Part shown: positions 1-9,229 of the stretch, piece after piece
How the letters are laid out: every line of letters starts with the position of its first letter
How positions within the stretch are numbered: position 1 is the stretch's first letter
Position numbers and translations under genes: made by a program
The notes under the pieces: model-generated
Told to the model about the DNA's origin: nothing
Database searches by the model: none
The model's input: only the letters and a program-made list of their open reading frames with translations
Source of the DNA: Streptomyces sp. NBC_00237
Lineage (GTDB): Bacteria; Actinomycetota; Actinomycetes; Streptomycetales; Streptomycetaceae
DNA length: 64,000 nucleotides
Assembly: GCF_026342435.1 (NCBI RefSeq)
Contig: NZ_JAPEMT010000002.1
Span: 434,001-498,000, forward strand
Direction of reading: 5' to 3'

Positions 1-1
1 G

Positions 2-223
2 ATGCGCATGGCGGGCCGCGACCAGCTCGTGGTCGTCGGCGTGTACGCGCACATCGGCGTGCTGATGACGGCGTGCGACGCGTGGATGCGCGACGTGCAG
101 GCGTTCGTCGTCGCGGACGCCGTCGCGGACTTCTCGCGCGAGGACCACGACATGGCATTGCGCTACGCGGCCGGACGGTGTGCGGTCGTCACGACCACCG
201 ACGCCGTACTGAAGGGAATCTGA
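2..223 (+). CDS. dhbB: Isochorismatase (EntB/DhbB-type), 3' end only
   Basis: The C-terminal 73 residues of an isochorismatase; the 5' part lies before the window. The segment [19 protein letters not shown] followed by [17 protein letters not shown] matches the conserved C-terminal part of EntB/DhbB isochorismatase domains. The family hydrolyses isochorismate to 2,3-dihydro-2,3-dihydroxybenzoate and pyruvate in the cytoplasm. The reading frame is open to the window edge. The stop is followed after 4 bp by the aryl carrier protein gene. In E. coli EntB these two domains are fused; here they are separate genes. Confidence 0.88.
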   Translation: MRMAGRDQLVVVGVYAHIGVLMTACDAWMRDVQAFVVADAVADFSREDHDMALRYAAGRCAVVTTTDAVLKGI

Positions 224-227
224 GCCG

Positions 228-479
228 ATGCCGGACACCACCGAACCCACCACCCTGACCGTCGACCAGATACGGGCGGACGTCGCCGACGTCCTCGGCG
301 AGGACGTCGAGGACATACCCGTCGACGAGAACCTCGTCGACTACGGACTCGACTCGATGCGGATCATGACGCTGGTCGAGCGCTGGCGGCGTGACCACGG
401 CATCACCGCGACCTTCGTGGACCTGGCCGAACAGCCCGCCATCGAGGCGTGGGCACCGCTCCTGGGGGCGGCCTCATGA
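228..479 (+). CDS. Free-standing aryl carrier protein of catecholate siderophore synthesis
   Basis: An 83-aa acyl-carrier-type protein. Ser43 in the DYGLDSMR motif is the expected phosphopantetheine attachment site, and the fold-typical residues [16 protein letters not shown] are present. By position it should carry 2,3-dihydroxybenzoate, loaded by a DHB-AMP ligase that must lie outside the window, and present it to the condensation domain of the next gene. It matches the C-terminal ArCP domain of EntB in size and motif but is a separate polypeptide. Its stop overlaps the next start (ATGA), which suggests translational coupling and equimolar expression. Confidence 0.85.
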   Translation: MPDTTEPTTLTVDQIRADVADVLGEDVEDIPVDENLVDYGLDSMRIMTLVERWRRDHGITATFVDLAEQPAIEAWAPLLGAAS

Positions 480-3400
480 CGACCGCCCCCGCCGCCACCG
501 GCCCGAAGCCCGCCACCGGGCCGCTGCCCGCCACCGGCCTGAAGCTGACCGCCGCCCAGTCGGGCATGTGGTTCGCCCAGGCCCTGGACCCCGCGAGCCC
601 GGCGCAGAACACCGCCGAGTGCCTGGAGATCCACGGGCCGATCGACCCGGAGACCTTCGCCCGGACACTCCGTCAGGTGGTGTCCGAGACGGACGCCTTG
701 CGTGTCCGGATCGTCGAAGACAGCGACGGCCCGCGCCAGTTGGAGATCTCCGACCTCCAACTCCCGCTGCACGTCGCCGATCTCCGCACCTCCGCGAACC
801 CCTTCTCGGAGGCGTACGCCTGGATGCACGCGGACCTCGCCGTCCCCTTCGACCTGGCCGAAGGACCGCTCTTCGCGCACGCCCTGTTCCGCGTCGGCGA
901 CGACCGGTGGCTCTGGTACCAGCGGGTCCACCACATCGTGATGGACGGCTTCGGCTACTCCCTCCTCGCCCGCCGCACCGCCGAGGTCTACACGGCGCTC
1001 GCGTCCGGCGACACCCCTCCCGACAGCCCGTTCGCGCGGCTCGCGGACCTGGTCGACGAGGACGCCGGATACCGCGTCTCGGAGACGTACGACAAGGACC
1101 GCCGCCACTGGGACGGCGCGTTCGCCGACCGTCCCGAGGCCCCCACCCTCGCCGGGCGTACGGCCCTCCCCTCCCGCACCTTCCACCGCCGCAGTGCCCG
1201 CCTCTCGCCGCTCGCCACCGACCAGCTGCGCGAGGTGGCCTCCTCCATCAAGGCGACCTGGCCGGAAGTCCTCATCGCCGCACAGGCGTTGTACGTCTCC
1301 CGGGCCACCCACACCGAGGAGGTCGTGCTCGGCCTGCCGATGATGGGCCGGATGGGCTCGGTGGCACTGCGCGTGCCCGGCATGGTCATGAACGTGCTGC
1401 CGCTGCGCCTCACCGTCACCCCGCAGGCGACGTTCGCGGAGCTGACGCGGCAGGTGGTGCTCGGCATCCGCTCCGCGCGCCGCCACCAGCGCTACCGGTA
1501 CGAGGACATCCGCCGCGACCTGGGGCTGCTCGGCGAGGGCCGCTCGCTGGTCGGACCGCTGGTCAACGTGATGCCGTTCGACTACGGGCTGACCTTCGCC
1601 GGGGCCCGCACCGAGGCCCACAACCTGTCCGCGGGCCCGGTCGAGGACCTCACGGTCAACGTCTACGACCGCACCGACGGCTCCGGTCTGCGCATCGACT
1701 ACGACGGCAACCCGGCCCTGTACGAGCCCCACGAGCTGGCCCTGCACCAGTCCCGCTTCCTGGAACTCCTGGAACGCGTCGCCGGGTCGGGACCGCACAC
1801 TCCGCTGGCCGCGCACACCATCGCCCGAGACACCGAACTCACCCTCGTACGGGACGAGTTCAACACCACCGACCACCCGGTGCCCGCCACCACGCTCATC
1901 GGCCCGATCGAGGAACAGGCCGCCCGCACCCCGGACGCCCCCGCCCTCGTCTTCGGCGACGAGCAGCTGACGTACGCCGAGCTGAACGCCCGCGCGAACC
2001 GGCTCGCCCATCACCTGATCGAGTCCGGCGTACGTCCGGGCGCGCTCGCGGCGGTCGCCGTGCCCCGCTCCCTCGACCTGGTGGTCGCGCTCCTCGCCGT
2101 CCTGAAGGCGGGCGGAGCCTACCTCCCGCTCGACCCGGACTACCCGGCGGACCGGCTCTCCTCCATGCTCGCCGACGCTGAACCCGCCTGCGTGATCGCC
2201 GACCGCGCGGACCGCGTCCCGGCCTCCGGCACTCCGGTCGTCACCCTCGACGGGCTCGACACGACCCCGTACTCCACCGGGAACCCCACCCCCGGCGTCA
2301 CCCCGCAGGACCCGGCCTACGTCATCTACACCTCGGGTTCCACGGGCCGCCCCAAGGGTGTCGTCGTCGGACACGCGGCGATCGACAACCGGCTGCGCTG
2401 GATGCAGGCAACGTACGAACTCACCCCGGGCGACCGGGTGTTGCAGAAGACTCCGTCCGGCTTCGACGTGTCCGTCTGGGAGTTCTTCTGGGCACTGCGC
2501 GTGGGCGCGACGCTGGTCGTCGCCGAGCCCGGCGGCCACAAGGACCCGGCCTACCTGGCCCGCGTCATCCGTGAACAGGCCGTCACCGCCTGCCACTTCG
2601 TGCCGTCGATGCTCCAGGTGTTCCTGACGGAACCCGCCGCCTCGGAGTGCACGGGCCTGCGGCACGTGTTCGCCAGCGGCGAGGCGCTGCCCCGCGAGAC
2701 GGTCCGCGAGTTCGGCCGTGTCCTGGGCGGCGGCGTGCCGCTGCACAACCTGTACGGCCCCACCGAGGCGGCCGTCGACGTGACGTACCACCCCTGCGAC
2801 ACCACGGGCACCGGTACCGTCCCGATCGGCCGTCCCGTCTGGAACACCCGGCTGTACGTCCTGGACGCGGCGCTCCAGCCGTGCCCGCCCGGCGTCAGCG
2901 GTGAACTCTTCCTCGCGGGGGTGCAGTTGGCGGACGGCTATCTCGGCCGGCCCGCCCTCACCGCGTCCCGCTTCGTCGCCGACCCGTACGGCCTCCCGGG
3001 CAGCCGCATGTACCGCACGGGCGACCTCGCCCGGTGGACCGTGTCCGGCGAGATCGAGTACCTGGGCCGCACCGACCACCAGGTGAAGCTGCGCGGCCAG
3101 CGCATCGAACTGGGCGAGATCGAAGCCGAGTTGGCCAACGATCCGACCGTCGGCGCGTCCGGTGTCCTGGTCCGCGAGGACCGTCCGGGCGACCAGCGCC
3201 TCGTCGGCTACGTCACCCCGGCCGCCGGAGCCGAACGGCCCGCCCCCGAGGCCCTGCGTGCCCGTCTGGCGCGCACCCTGCCCGAGCACATGGTGCCGGG
3301 CGCGATCCTCGTCCTGGACGACTTCCCGCTCAGCCCGAACGGAAAGCTGGACCGCAAGGCCCTCCCCGCGCCGGAGTTCAGCACCACCGCCGACGGCGGC

Positions 3401-4432
3401 CGGGTCCCGGCCAACCACCGCGAGGAGACCCTCACCCGGTTGTTCGCGGAGATCCTGGGCGTACCCCGGGTCGGCGTCGACGACGCGTTCTTCGACCTCG
3501 GCGGCACCTCGCTGCTCGCGGCCCGGCTGGTCGCCCGGGTCCGGGACACCCTCGGCGCGGAACTCACCATCGGCACCCTGTTCCAGGCCCAGACCCCGGC
3601 CTCGCTCGCCGCCCAACTGGACGCGGGCAACACGGATTCGGACCACGCACTGGACACCCTGCTGCCGCTGCGCGCCACGGGCGAGCGCACTCCGCTCTTC
3701 GCGTTCCACCCGGCGGGCGGCATCAGCTGGTGCTACTCCGGGCTGCTGTCCCGCCTCGACACCCGGCAGCCGGTGTACGGCCTCCAGGCGCGCGGTCTGC
3801 ACGGCGACGGCGAGCGACTCCCCGCCACCATGGAGGAGATGGCCGCCGACTACATCGAGGCGATGCGCACCGTGCGCCCGCACGGCCCGTACCGGCTGAT
3901 CGGCTGGTCGGTGGGCGGCGTACTGGCGCACACGGTCGCCGTACGGCTCCAGGAGGCGGGCGAGCAGGTCGAGTTGCTGGCGCTGATGGACGCCTACCCG
4001 TCCGACCAGTGGCAGGACTCGGCGATCCCGGCCGAGGCGGACGCGCTGACCGCACTGCTGCGGATGGCCGGTTACGACCGTACGGACGAGCTGACCCGTG
4101 AGGACGTCCTGGCGACCCTGCACCGGGAGGGCAGCGCACTGGCCGGGCTGCCGGACCGCACGCTGTCCGCCGTGGTCGACATCGTGGTCAACAACGCCCG
4201 CCTGATGCGGGCCCACCGGCACCGCCCCTTCACGGGCGACGTACTCTTCTTCACGGCCGCCGCGCCGCGCGAGGAGAGCTGGCTGACGCCGGACGCATGG
4301 GCCCCGTACCTCACGGGACGGCTCGTCAACGACGAAATCGACTGCCTGCACCCGGAGTTGACGCAGCCCGGCCCGCTCGATGAGGTCTGTGCCGTTCTCG
4401 CCGACCGCCTGAAGGAGCTGGACCACGCATGA
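476..4432 (+). CDS. entF: EntF-type NRPS (C-A-T-TE), predicted serine-activating
   Basis: A 1318-aa single-module synthetase. Domains: condensation (~20-450, active site HHIVMDG at 152-158), adenylation (~480-980, core [10 protein letters not shown]), thiolation (FFDLGGTSL, Ser1012) and type I thioesterase (GWSVGG, Ser1145). The A-domain pocket, read by eye as Asp, Val, Trp (FDVSVWEF), His (CHFVPSM), Phe and Ser (VFASGEAL), Leu, Val and Asp ([12 protein letters not shown]), Lys (NGK), equals the EntF serine code. One module plus a TE fits iterative joining of three DHB-Ser units into a trilactone. I start it at ATG 476, overlapping the carrier-protein stop; an in-frame ATG at 449 lies inside the previous gene. 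Cytoplasmic. MbtH follows directly. Confidence 0.9.
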   Translation: MTTAPAATGPKPATGPLPATGLKLTAAQSGMWFAQALDPASPAQNTAECLEIHGPIDPETFARTLRQVVSETDALRVRIVEDSDGPRQLEISDLQLPLHVADLRTSANPFSEAYAWMHADLAVPFDLAEGPLFAHALFRVGDDRWLWYQRVHHIVMDGFGYSLLARRTAEVYTALASGDTPPDSPFARLADLVDEDAGYRVSETYDKDRRHWDGAFADRPEAPTLAGRTALPSRTFHRRSARLSPLATDQLREVASSIKATWPEVLIAAQALYVSRATHTEEVVLGLPMMGRMGSVALRVPGMVMNVLPLRLTVTPQATFAELTRQVVLGIRSARRHQRYRYEDIRRDLGLLGEGRSLVGPLVNVMPFDYGLTFAGARTEAHNLSAGPVEDLTVNVYDRTDGSGLRIDYDGNPALYEPHELALHQSRFLELLERVAGSGPHTPLAAHTIARDTELTLVRDEFNTTDHPVPATTLIGPIEEQAARTPDAPALVFGDEQLTYAELNARANRLAHHLIESGVRPGALAAVAVPRSLDLVVALLAVLKAGGAYLPLDPDYPADRLSSMLADAEPACVIADRADRVPASGTPVVTLDGLDTTPYSTGNPTPGVTPQDPAYVIYTSGSTGRPKGVVVGHAAIDNRLRWMQATYELTPGDRVLQKTPSGFDVSVWEFFWALRVGATLVVAEPGGHKDPAYLARVIREQAVTACHFVPSMLQVFLTEPAASECTGLRHVFASGEALPRETVREFGRVLGGGVPLHNLYGPTEAAVDVTYHPCDTTGTGTVPIGRPVWNTRLYVLDAALQPCPPGVSGELFLAGVQLADGYLGRPALTASRFVADPYGLPGSRMYRTGDLARWTVSGEIEYLGRTDHQVKLRGQRIELGEIEAELANDPTVGASGVLVREDRPGDQRLVGYVTPAAGAERPAPEALRARLARTLPEHMVPGAILVLDDFPLSPNGKLDRKALPAPEFSTTADGGRVPANHREETLTRLFAEILGVPRVGVDDAFFDLGGTSLLAARLVARVRDTLGAELTIGTLFQAQTPASLAAQLDAGNTDSDHALDTLLPLRATGERTPLFAFHPAGGISWCYSGLLSRLDTRQPVYGLQARGLHGDGERLPATMEEMAADYIEAMRTVRPHGPYRLIGWSVGGVLAHTVAVRLQEAGEQVELLALMDAYPSDQWQDSAIPAEADALTALLRMAGYDRTDELTREDVLATLHREGSALAGLPDRTLSAVVDIVVNNARLMRAHRHRPFTGDVLFFTAAAPREESWLTPDAWAPYLTGRLVNDEIDCLHPELTQPGPLDEVCAVLADRLKELDHA

Positions 4433-4620
4433 CGCACTCCCCCTTCGACCCGCCCGAGCAGCAGCCCGCCGACGAGGCGACACACCTGCTGCTGCGCAAC
4501 GACGGCGGCGCGTACTCGCTGTGGCCGGTGTTCCGTGAGGTGCCGCAGGGCTGGGCGACGGTGTTCGGCCCGGCTCCGTACGGGCAGTGCACCGCGTATC
4601 TCCAGGAATCACCTGCCTGA
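4429..4620 (+). CDS. MbtH-like NRPS accessory protein
   Basis: A 63-aa protein with the MbtH signature: an Asn-rich strand, YSLWP (about residues 28-32), VPQGW and a C-terminal aromatic stretch. MbtH-like proteins bind adenylation domains and are often needed for their solubility and activity; the partner here is most likely the preceding synthetase. The start codon overlaps the NRPS stop (ATGA), so the two are probably translationally coupled. The usual acidic residues before the Tyr-Ser are replaced by Gly-Gly-Ala, a minor departure. The operon ends here with a strong hairpin. Confidence 0.88.
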   Translation: MTHSPFDPPEQQPADEATHLLLRNDGGAYSLWPVFREVPQGWATVFGPAPYGQCTAYLQESPA

Positions 4621-4633
4621 GCCCACGAGCTGT

Positions 4634-4664
4634 GCGGGGCCGCCACACTCCGTGGCGGCCCCGC
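4634..4664. terminator. Strong bidirectional hairpin terminator
   Basis: Thirteen-bp perfect stem (GCGGGGCCGCCAC, 4634-4646; complement 4652-4664) with a 5-nt loop ACTCC. It lies between the converging mbtH-like (+) and esterase (-) genes, whose stop codons are only 53 bp apart. No T-run, as is common in Streptomyces. Confidence 0.75.
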
Positions 4665-4673
4665 GCTGCTCTG

Positions 4674-5930
4674 CTAGGCCAGCAACTCCCTGAGCCCGTC
4701 CGCGAGTTCGGTGCGCCAGCACAGGTAGTCGTGCCCGCCGTTGTACTCCCGGTACGCGGCGTCGTCGTACCCCTTCTTCTCCAGCGTGTCGCGGAGCCTG
4801 CGGGCGGCGGGCAGCGCCACCCACTCCTGCTCGCCGACCGACAGCCAGAACCGTACGGGCAGCCGCTCCGCCGCCTCGATCCGCCCGGTCAGCCACTCGG
4901 AGCTCTCCGGGTCCGGCCCGTCCGGCCACCAGAACGAGCCCGACTGCGCCAGCACCCGTCCGAACCGCTCCGGCGCGCACACGGCGGCGTACGCGGCGGT
5001 GAGCCCGCCGAGGCTCTGCCCGGCGACCACCGTCCGCGCGGGGTCCTCGGTCAGGGACCAGCGCGCCCCCGCCCACGGCAGCAGCTCCCGCTCCAGGAAC
5101 CCCACGAACCTTTCGTTGCAGGCGAGTTCGTCCCAGCGCACGCCGGAGTCGATCGACTCGGGCAGCAGCGCGACGAGCGGCGGAATCCGCCCGTCGGCGA
5201 CGAGGTTGTCGAGCAGGGCGGCCACGTCGAGCCCCGGCTGCCACATCTCGCCGTCCATCAGCACCAGCACGGGCAGGTCGCGCCCGCCGCCCGGCGGCTC
5301 GTACACGTGGACCCGGCGCTCGTTGCCGAGGATCTCGCTGCGCACGACGTGCTCGCTGACGTTCCCTCGCGCGACGCCGTCCCGCCGCTGCCAGTCACCG
5401 CCGCGAGGGGCCTCGGGCAACTCGACGCAGGAGACGGGTTCTCCGCCCCAACGGCGGCTCAGTGTGAGCGAGTTGAGCGGGTCGGCCCGTTGCGGTCGGC
5501 TGCGCAGCCACGGCCAGTACGCCGCCCCCTCGCCCTCCGGCGCGCCGCCCTCGTCCACGTGGAAGCCGTACGTGGCCCGCCAGTCGGCCCGCATGCGCAC
5601 CGACCAGTGCCAGACGTCGGTGCCGGGCACCCGCTCCATCAGGTTGCGGGCCATGTCCCGGGGGTCGACGACCTTGTTCGGCATGCAGAGGACCGCGCGG
5701 GTCTCCGCCGTCCCACGCCACAGGAAAGTGACGACCCGGTACGCGGGATCGCCCGCCGGATCGGGCTCGACGACCGGCGCGCCACCGGCCCCACGGACCG
5801 CTCCCCAGAAGTCGCCCTCCGCGACGGCCCACGCCACCCATGCGCTGTCCGCACGCTCCACGGGCTCCGGCCGGGCGATCCGGGGCGGCCGACGGGTGGT
5901 CCCGGCGGGCGGCGGGGCGGTCAGCGGCAT
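4674..5930 (-). CDS. fes: Enterochelin (ferric-enterobactin) esterase, Fes family
   Basis: A 418-aa alpha/beta hydrolase with the Fes layout: an N-terminal Fes-specific domain (to ~190) and a D-alanyl/esterase-type hydrolase domain. The nucleophile motif is AGQSLGG (Ser306); the C-terminal GGHDYLCWR gives His400. The SQSGSFWWP-like strand (AQSGSFWWP) is also typical. There is no signal peptide, so it is cytoplasmic. The family cuts the tri-serine lactone of imported ferric enterobactin to release iron. It converges on the biosynthetic operon, and a TAAGGT-TC-ACCTTA palindrome sits 41-54 bp upstream of its start, consistent with iron control. Confidence 0.88.
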   Translation of the reverse strand: MPLTAPPPAGTTRRPPRIARPEPVERADSAWVAWAVAEGDFWGAVRGAGGAPVVEPDPAGDPAYRVVTFLWRGTAETRAVLCMPNKVVDPRDMARNLMERVPGTDVWHWSVRMRADWRATYGFHVDEGGAPEGEGAAYWPWLRSRPQRADPLNSLTLSRRWGGEPVSCVELPEAPRGGDWQRRDGVARGNVSEHVVRSEILGNERRVHVYEPPGGGRDLPVLVLMDGEMWQPGLDVAALLDNLVADGRIPPLVALLPESIDSGVRWDELACNERFVGFLERELLPWAGARWSLTEDPARTVVAGQSLGGLTAAYAAVCAPERFGRVLAQSGSFWWPDGPDPESSEWLTGRIEAAERLPVRFWLSVGEQEWVALPAARRLRDTLEKKGYDDAAYREYNGGHDYLCWRTELADGLRELLA

Positions 5931-5970
5931 GGGGGCCTCCAGCGAACACTTCGACGGCGATATCTCCGAA

Positions 5971-5984
5971 TAAGGTTCACCTTA
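5971..5984. promoter_or_regulatory. Candidate iron-box-like operator upstream of fes
   Basis: A perfect 6-2-6 inverted repeat, TAAGGT-TC-ACCTTA, 41-54 bp upstream of the esterase start on its strand. The right half (GGTTCACCTTA) resembles the GGCTCACCTAA half of DtxR/DmdR iron boxes; the left half is a poor match to the 19-bp consensus. Iron repression is therefore inferred from position and gene function as much as from sequence. Confidence 0.45.
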
Positions 5985-6014
5985 CTTGGCTTGCCCGGAG
6001 GTGTTCGCGTGGCC

Positions 6015-7016
6015 TCACACCCCTCTGACCAGGGCGCCCAGCGTCCGCACGGGGGCCGGTTCGGTGCGCTGGGCGCGCATGGCCCCCCGTGCCAGGTCGA
6101 CCAGTTCCGCGGGCGTGAGGTCGTCGAGAGTCCGCCGGAAGGCGGCGATGAGGTCGGCCGCCGTGTCGGTCAGGGCGGCGTCGCCGGTCGGTCGCGCGGG
6201 CAGGTCGCCGCTCTCGGCCAGCAGGAGAGCGCTGCTCAGGGCATAGAGCTGGGCGGTGCCCGCCTCGCGCACGGTGAGCGAGAGGTGCACGGAGGACTCC
6301 TCGCCCGAGGACTCGCCACCGGAGGACTCCCCATCGGGGAAGTCCTCGCCGACGGCCCGCACGGAGTCGGCCCTCACGGCGCTCGCACGGTGCGCGTACC
6401 CCCGGGGCACGTACAGGACCTCACCCGGCCGCAGTACGGCGTCCAGGAGCAGCGGCCCGGGGTTGCCCTGCTCCCGCTCGGGCTGCCAGTTCCCGTCGAC
6501 GGGCCCGCCGTACACCTGCCAGCGTTTCGCGCCGTGCAGCTGTACGGCCAGTACGTCGGCGTCGTCGCGGTGCACGGGGCGCCCGGTGGTGCCGGGCGGG
6601 GTGAGGAAGCAGAACGCCTCGACCTGGCGGGCGAAGCGTTCGGCGAGGGTGTCGGTGAGCGCGCGGACGCCCGCGTGCCACTGGTCGACGTACCGGAAGA
6701 GCAGCGTCACGCGCTCCTCCTGGACGATGCGGCGCACCGCTTCCGCGTCGACGTAACCGTCGGCGATCTCACCGAGGACGACGCGCGGCGCGCAGAAGCG
6801 CTCCGCCGGTACGGTGCCGTGCTCGTGGACGAGCTGGGCGTAGGGGGCGGTGAGCAGTCCGGCGTCGAGCACCCCGTCGAGGTCGGCGACGGTCAGGACG
6901 CCGACGGGCGGGTCATGGGGGCGGAGCACGACGGGTGCTTGCCGCCAGTGGTCGGCGAAGAAGGCGCTTTCATCGTGCACGAGTCGTGCGAGCCAGTCCG
7001 TTGCCATCGGGTTCAT
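6015..7016 (-). CDS. JmjC/cupin Fe(II)-dependent oxygenase-like protein, copy 1
   Basis: A 333-aa protein of the JmjC/cupin-4 type. The metal triad is visible: HRD (His149, Asp151) and the distal His209 in PRGYAHR; the HGAKRWQVY strand is typical of ribosomal-oxygenase-like JmjC proteins. Expected chemistry is 2-oxoglutarate- and Fe(II)-dependent hydroxylation of a protein or peptide; the substrate is unknown. A Ser/Glu/Gly-rich insert at ~226-242 is unique to this copy. Two starts are possible (Met1 or Met4). It is the last gene of a same-strand set with its paralogue (25 bp upstream) and a small secreted peptide. It could act on that peptide or on something unlinked. Confidence 0.78.
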   Translation of the reverse strand: MNPMATDWLARLVHDESAFFADHWRQAPVVLRPHDPPVGVLTVADLDGVLDAGLLTAPYAQLVHEHGTVPAERFCAPRVVLGEIADGYVDAEAVRRIVQEERVTLLFRYVDQWHAGVRALTDTLAERFARQVEAFCFLTPPGTTGRPVHRDDADVLAVQLHGAKRWQVYGGPVDGNWQPEREQGNPGPLLLDAVLRPGEVLYVPRGYAHRASAVRADSVRAVGEDFPDGESSGGESSGEESSVHLSLTVREAGTAQLYALSSALLLAESGDLPARPTGDAALTDTAADLIAAFRRTLDDLTPAELVDLARGAMRAQRTEPAPVRTLGALVRGV

Positions 7017-7040
7017 GGGGAGGGTTGTGATCCGTTTCGC

Positions 7041-7910
7041 TCAGGCCGTCGGTCGGCTGCTGAAGGCGTGCGGGCGGGCGCTCGCCACCAGGTCCAGGGG
7101 GTCGACGTCGGCGAGCCGCTTCCTGAGGTGGTCGAGGAGACCGGCGGCGGTGGCGAGCAACGCCGTGTCGTCGAGCGGGCGTCCGGGCAGGGTGAGGCCC
7201 TCCGCGAGCCGTTCGAGGAGTGCGGTGCGCAGGTGGTCGGTGCCCGCCTCCCGGATCACCACCGTGAGGTGCGAGGAGGGCTCGCCCTCGACGGCTTCGG
7301 CGGTGTGCGCGAACCCCCGTGGCACGTAGAGGACTTCACCGGTCCGTACGATGGTGTCCAGGAGCACCGGGCCCGGGTCGTCCTCGCGAACCGGCTGCCA
7401 GTGCCCGTCGGCGGGTCCGCCGTACACCTGCCAGTGCTTGGCTCCGCCGAGCTGGAGGGCGATCAGGTCGCCGTCGTCGCGGTGCACGGGGCCGCGGCGT
7501 CCTGGCTGGGAGTGGAAGTAGAAGGCTTCGACCAACCGCCCGAAGCGGGCCGCGAAGTCACCTGTCAGGGAACGCACTTGGGGGTGCCACTGGTCGATGT
7601 AGCGCAGTTGCAGCGTGGCGCGCTCGGTGTCGATGAGGTCGCGGACGGCCTGTCCGTCGACATACCCGTCCACGGGCTTGCCCGTGACGGTGCGCTGCGG
7701 ACAGAAACGCTCGTCGGGGATCTGCCCCTGCGCGGTGTACAGCCCCGCGTACGGGACGCGCAGCAGCCCCGCGTCGAGGGCGGCGTCCCGGTCTGCCGCC
7801 GTGAACACGTCGAGCGGCGGATCGACCGGCCGGAACAGGGCGGGCCCTTTCCGCCAGTACGTGGAGAGAAGTGCCTCCGGGTCGGGCACACAGCGTCCGA
7901 ACCAGTCCAT
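7041..7910 (-). CDS. JmjC/cupin Fe(II)-dependent oxygenase-like protein, copy 2
   Basis: A 289-aa paralogue of the downstream protein. Both share a W-x2-R start region, the DERFC segment, RYIDQWH, HRD (His143, Asp145), GAKHWQVYGGP and PRGFAH (His202), so the metal site is complete. I start it at ATG 7910, preceded by GGAAGG; the frame is open further upstream but that part is Arg-rich out-of-frame sequence and reads through the peptide gene. It lacks the Ser/Glu-rich insert of copy 1. Two diverged copies beside one small peptide suggest two different modification sites, which is inference. Confidence 0.78.
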   Translation of the reverse strand: MDWFGRCVPDPEALLSTYWRKGPALFRPVDPPLDVFTAADRDAALDAGLLRVPYAGLYTAQGQIPDERFCPQRTVTGKPVDGYVDGQAVRDLIDTERATLQLRYIDQWHPQVRSLTGDFAARFGRLVEAFYFHSQPGRRGPVHRDDGDLIALQLGGAKHWQVYGGPADGHWQPVREDDPGPVLLDTIVRTGEVLYVPRGFAHTAEAVEGEPSSHLTVVIREAGTDHLRTALLERLAEGLTLPGRPLDDTALLATAAGLLDHLRKRLADVDPLDLVASARPHAFSSRPTA

Positions 7911-7924
7911 GGCCCGCCTTCCGA

Positions 7925-7963
7925 TCTGTTCTGCGCTTCTGTTCTGCGCGTCTGTTCTGTGCG
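7925..7963. repeat. Three tandem 13-bp repeats upstream of the second JmjC gene
   Basis: Three head-to-tail copies of TCTGTTCTGYGCK (7925-7937, 7938-7950, 7951-7963) begin 15 bp upstream of the start codon at 7910. The unit is close to a helical turn plus 2-3 bp, and it lies between the peptide gene and the oxygenase gene. It may be a regulator binding array or part of the leader of the oxygenase message; it may also be simple slippage. Confidence 0.6.
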
Positions 7964-8068
7964 TCAGCAAGTTCAATGCCCAGCACAGCAAGTGAGGGAC
8001 CGTCAGATCTCGCTTCGGGTCCCTCACTCCCTGGATGTACGGAGGATGTACGGGGGTGTACGGGCTGA

Positions 8069-8278
8069 CTAGATGACGTCCGGGTAGCAGGCGCCGCACC
8101 CGGCGACGACACTCTGCTGGGTGGAAGCGCCCGACGGCTGGGCGAGGGCGGAGGGCGCGAAGATGGCGCCGCCGACGACGGCCGCAGCGGCCACGGAGAG
8201 CGCGGCGCGCTGCGAGACGAGGCTGCGTCGCGAGGCGGAAACGGCCTGCGCGGGTACGGCCTGCTGGGAAACGTGCAT
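8069..8278 (-). CDS. Small secreted peptide, possible precursor for the adjacent oxygenases
   Basis: A 69-aa peptide. Start ATG 8278 has AGGAG seven bases upstream; a longer frame to 8335 lacks this. Residues 16-47 form a signal peptide: SRRSL (Tat-like twin arginine), a hydrophobic run AALSVAAAAVVGGAIF and a cleavage site after SALA. The predicted mature part is 23 aa, starting QPSG and ending VAGCGACYPDVI, with two cysteines in a CxxC. Downstream on the same strand are two JmjC oxygenase genes (158-bp gap). I do not recognise the family. It could be a modified-peptide precursor, a metal-binding peptide, or an unrelated small secreted protein. Confidence 0.6.
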   Translation of the reverse strand: MHVSQQAVPAQAVSASRRSLVSQRAALSVAAAAVVGGAIFAPSALAQPSGASTQQSVVAGCGACYPDVI

Positions 8279-8798
8279 GGCGGAACTCCTGTGTTCGGAA
8301 GGTGGGTCGGGCCACCCTGATCCGGGGGCCCGCACTCATGATCACCACCCTCTTCGGCACCGAGGAGACCCCCTGATGGGTTCCATACGGCGTCCCCCCG
8401 TTCTTGACGCCTCCGCTACACCCCCGGCCCGCACCTCCATCCAGGAGGGAGAGCGGGGCCCGGCCGGAGCGGTGGGTGTCGCACCACGGAGCACGAGGTG
8501 CACGCGCGGTGCGACCGCCAGGGCCGCCAGGGCCTCGGGAGGAGGCCCCGCGAAGCTCTCGGCCGCCGTCATGACGGCTGGTTGCCGTGGTCGCGGGTGG
8601 GCAGGGTGACGTACTGCGTGTTCAGCATCTTCAGCATCGCGAGGGCGTCGACGCCTTACCCGCGAAAGACAGCGGCCGGTACCGAAATCAGCGTTTCCGA
8701 CTGCTACTTGGCGGTCGACCGGTAGCGTCTCCGTTCGCCACCCGCCCACAGGAACACAGTCGGGCCGGGGCCGTCGAGAGCTGAAGGAGCGTGTACTC
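8279..8798. other. Intergenic region, no convincing gene
   Basis: About 520 bp between the divergent peptide gene (-) and the roadblock gene (+). Frames on both strands are open but give Arg/Pro-rich shadow-like translations. A 22-codon minus ORF (8569-8637, starting MLKMLNTQYV) is overlapped by another short frame but has no ribosome site. The region must hold the divergent promoters. Confidence 0.5.
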
Positions 8799-9173
8799 AT
8801 GATGAATGTGGAGACGTCTTTGAAAGAGGCGATGACCTCGATCGAGGGCAGTGTGGGAGCTGCGCTGGTCGACTACACGAGTGGCATGGCGCTGGGCACG
8901 CTGGGCGGTAGCAAGGACCTCGATCTGACGGTGGCCGCCGCAGGCAACACCGACGTGATCCGCGCGAAACTCCGCGCCATGGAAATGCTCGGCCTCAAGG
9001 ACGAGATCGAGGACGTGCTGATCACTCTCAGCGGTCAGTACCACCTCATCCGGCTGCTCAGGGGCAGGGGGAGCAACGGCCTGTTCCTGTACCTCGTCCT
9101 GGACAAGGGCAGGGCGAACCTGGCCATGGCCAGGCACCAACTCAAGCGCATCGAGGCCGAACTGGAGCTGTAG
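8799..9173 (+). CDS. Roadblock/LC7-like protein
   Basis: A 124-aa cytosolic protein with the roadblock/LC7 pattern: an N-terminal helix (SLKEAMTSIEGSVGAALVDYTSG), a central strand-rich part and a C-terminal helix of a small profilin-like fold. Such proteins in streptomycetes often partner small GTPases of conservon type, but no GTPase is adjacent here, so the role is open. GAAGGAG sits 9 bp before ATG 8799; a second ATG follows immediately at 8802. Confidence 0.7.
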   Translation: MMNVETSLKEAMTSIEGSVGAALVDYTSGMALGTLGGSKDLDLTVAAAGNTDVIRAKLRAMEMLGLKDEIEDVLITLSGQYHLIRLLRGRGSNGLFLYLVLDKGRANLAMARHQLKRIEAELEL

Positions 9174-9205
9174 CCGCTCTCCTGCCTCCCGGCTCCCCAT
9201 GCCCA

Positions 9206-9229
9206 CGAGTTGAAGAATTCTTCAACTCG
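9206..9229. promoter_or_regulatory. 24-bp perfect palindrome, candidate ArsR operator
   Basis: A perfect inverted repeat with core TTGAAGAATTCTTCAA and arms CGAG/CTCG, located between the roadblock gene and the ArsR gene, 137 bp upstream of the chosen ArsR start. ArsR-family repressors typically bind such AT-rich palindromes at their own promoter. Confidence 0.6.

Noticed and set aside
341..4648. A 1435-codon open frame on the minus strand
   Set aside because: Shadow of the NRPS: low-complexity Arg/Gly/Val translation, no domain, while the plus strand has full catalytic motifs.
4587..8072. A 1161-codon open frame on the plus strand
   Set aside because: Shadow across three separate minus-strand genes (esterase and both oxygenases); no domain.
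8569..8637. 22-codon minus-strand ORF (MLKMLNTQYV...) as a second precursor peptide
   Set aside because: No ribosome site, no relation to the neighbouring peptide; left unannotated.
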